NCBI GenBank assembly: GCA_032158295.1
Contig: CM063252.1
Coordinates: 17,628,036-17,692,035, forward strand
Reading direction: 5' to 3'
DNA from: Pycnopodia helianthoides
Lineage: Eukaryota > Echinodermata > Asteroidea > Forcipulatida > Asteriidae
DNA: 64,000 nt
In this document: positions 61,601 through 64,000 of the stretch, in pieces
Layout of the letters: the number at the start of each line of letters is the position of its first letter
Numbering within the stretch: the stretch's first letter is position 1
Notes under the pieces: generated by a model
What the model saw: the letters and a program-made list of their open reading frames with translations, nothing else
What the model was told of the DNA's origin: nothing
The model's database searches: none
Program-made: the position numbers and the translations under genes

Positions 61601-64000
61601 AACTATGCAGACTACCAGACATATAACCACGCCTTGCATTTTTCCATTTAATTCCCTGGTTTAAGCGGGAAACCATCAGCCATGACAAGCCACTTTTCAT
61701 TCTTTTGTGTATAACTGGGCACGGCTGTGCTGGACCAAACGAAGCACCAATCAAATGCCATGTTTAATGCTGTAATAAGGTACTAGCATGACCGGTTCGG
61801 TTGGAACAAAAAGAATGGGACAAACTCTTTTTCTAAACGGTTGAAAAAAACATAGCATAATATATCACTTGTATTAAGTGCAGTAAGTTGATGCACTGTT
61901 TAGAAAGCAACTTTGCGACGGTAATTGCAAAAACCCTGCACTAAGTGAAACAGCTCTCCGTCTTGAACAATATAGGCGCCAGCATCGCACCAATTGGTTA
62001 AGTTTGTATAATGTACTTTCTATACATGACTCGTATAATATCATAGGATGACAAAGTTGCCATATGGAGCTATATTTGCCATTTTTACCAAAAAGACGAA
62101 GTGCCTTTGTGTTTTCAATTTGGAAAAACACTGGGTGGGAAGGTATAGGCATACACGAAACGAGTTGGACATTACCGCAAGTGGTTCCATAAGAGCTTCG
62201 TGCATAGAACTGTTTGAACTCACGCAGTGACGCCATCGTGTACATGCAGACAACCATTAACTCATGTAACACTCTCTATGGGAAACAAGCTCAAAATCAC
62301 CTCAAAATTACCAGCAGTTTAGCCTAAAGAAATGGGTCATAATCTAATTTAGATGTTAAAACTTTCAAACTAATGTTTCGATGCATGTGCAAATTATTGT
62401 CTGAACAGCTATGCAAATATCAACGATGTACAATCACGCGATAACATGAAACAATTACAAGAAATACACAATAATATTATGATTGTTAGATCATGTAGTA
62501 CTTTCCTATTACGGGCATTCGTACATAATTACTGCCCTTCAATAATCAGCGTTGTTACAGGGTCTGATCTGCCGGGGAGAATCGGGGAAGATTCGGGGAG
62601 CATCGAAATTCCCTTCTTGCATAAATAAACACATAAACAAACAAACAAGAATTTCACTTGAGGAAACTTGATTTTATAAATTTAAGGGTCGGCGAGATTG
62701 GTTCTTCTTTTTGTGTCAAACTATTTCTGCATATAAAATTGGCACTTTGGCGTGAAATTTATTTAATGGGGATTTTCAGATGACAGCATTTTCCAGCAGA
62801 AGTAGTTCTGAAGTGGTTGGTATTTGTATTAACATCGGTTACAGTTTTATTACAAACATGATTGGCAATCCTAAAAATAAAGACATAACCACTTTTAAGT
62901 TCGAAGCTTACTGAAAATGAAGTAGATATTTGCTGAAATCTGTCTGTCTGAAGCACTGTCAAGGCTCGATTGACACTAATTTAACCCTCGCGGGAAATAG
63001 CCAGGATAATTAAATCAACCTGTTCACACTTGAATTGCTAACCCTGTTAAACTCCCGGGAAATAGTCATTTGCAGGGAAGTGTCAACCCCTGCTTTAGAG
63101 TAGGGTAAAGTGAGATAACCCCGGGGTCGGCATACTGTGTCTTTATTTCTACCAGAAAAATGACATCAAGTTTGCAGCGGACATGGAGTGGCAGTGGTTT
63201 CTGTATATAGTGAAGATCATACAAATAAACAAGCAAACAATAAGAGAACGTTTAAAAGAAAAGCAGCGGCCTGTATAAAAATGCCCACATCTATTTATCA
63301 GCAGTGACGAACAAGCAGAAAACAAGTGGCGAAAAATAAGATCAAAAAGTAAAAATGGTAGAAATATTTAAGAATTTAATAACAGTGGTTATAAGTGCAA
63401 TAATTATAATGATAACAAGATCGATGACATAAACAATACCAGGAAAGCTACAGTGGCAGTAGAAATCAAAACCACAATTGAAAAAGTCTTGATTTGACTT
63501 GTTAAAACAGCAAGTCCTCTGATACAATTCTTTTACTTATTAAGTGAACTTGAAGATTACTTTAATATTTTGGGGTCGAAGAACGGAGTTAATTTAATGT
63601 GAATGATTCTCCCATTAGGTTTTGAACACAAACACTCATGCTACGATGGTTTATTCTGCATTGTTTAGTTTGACATTTCAATTATTGCGATTATTGAATC
63701 CTATGCAATTGAAGGTACCCAGGGAACTGTTACTAGTCAGGCCCAAGTATCATAAATGAAAACTATTTTGTTTTTATGCTCGTCTCATAATTGATAAATC
63801 ATAGTCTGACAGGAGCTAAGTTCAACGATAACTTCGCACGCCCTAACACTAATTAGAACAAAGGTTCCCACAATTGGGGTATTTTTCGACACAAATAGAG
63901 TTCATCATTTCGTCCGTCATTTGGAAGATTAACGCAAATGGACTCCATTTTGTTTAATTTCATATAGTGCGATCTATATCTTTGTTTTGGGTATAAAAGA
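58640..64000. other. Intergenic to window end, no gene found
   Basis: No exon could be defended. A relatively CpG-rich stretch (about 60230-60700) includes CTATAAATG at about 60675, a possible TATA box, but no coding exon follows. The window ends just after a TATAAAA (about 63992), also unproven. Confidence 0.45.

Overview
The window looks like animal nuclear DNA, most likely from an echinoderm and perhaps a sea star. It is AT-rich and intron-rich, its exons match deuterostome proteins, and it is full of short palindromic transposons (MITEs), a tRNA-derived SINE with a tail type that I associate with echinoderms, and GTACATGTAC-rich simple sequence. The species call is inference; no search could be run.

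Four protein-coding genes can be supported, all rebuilt by hand from exons with GT/AG borders and matching phases. (1) The first two coding exons of an importin-alpha gene of the KPNA1/5/6 type lie on the minus strand (3495..2851); the rest lies left of the window. (2) MIX23 (CCDC58), a small mitochondrial protein, is complete on the plus strand with five exons (13699..18658, 147 aa). (3) CHAF1B, the p60 WD40 subunit of chromatin assembly factor 1, is complete on the plus strand (coding 25209..37522, about 659 aa, 14 coding exons). It has a non-coding first exon and an NRF1/E2F-type promoter near 22.6-22.8 kb. (4) An unassigned 262-aa gene on the minus strand (47823..39781, seven exons) has an RFX X-box about 190 bp upstream of its start. 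I suspect a ciliary or sperm-tail microtubule protein. CHAF1B and gene 4 are convergent. KPNA1 and MIX23 are also neighbours in human 3q21, so that linkage may be ancient.

Layout: 1-2738 is an 18-bp minisatellite inside the importin-alpha intron; 2.85-3.5 kb importin-alpha exons; 3.5-13.7 kb intergenic with a SINE and a nest of DNA transposons; 13.7-18.7 kb MIX23; 18.7-22.6 kb intergenic with MITEs; 22.6-37.5 kb CHAF1B, whose introns hold a pogo-like element, a piggyBac-like MITE, a 1.6-kb 37-bp minisatellite and a hairpin MITE; 37.55-38.22 kb a Tigger/pogo-like MITE right after CHAF1B; 39.8-48.0 kb the X-box gene, with a SINE-born 27-bp minisatellite in intron 2; 48-64 kb intergenic DNA with MITEs and small tandem repeats and no gene I can defend.

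The genes do not form one pathway. The most interesting signals are structural: a minisatellite in which every unit is an abutted 3' and 5' splice site on the sense strand of its host gene; a 78-bp duplication in the CHAF1B tail region whose differences are almost all synonymous; a dispersed repeat carrying CTCF-like motifs; and a minisatellite grown from inside a SINE.
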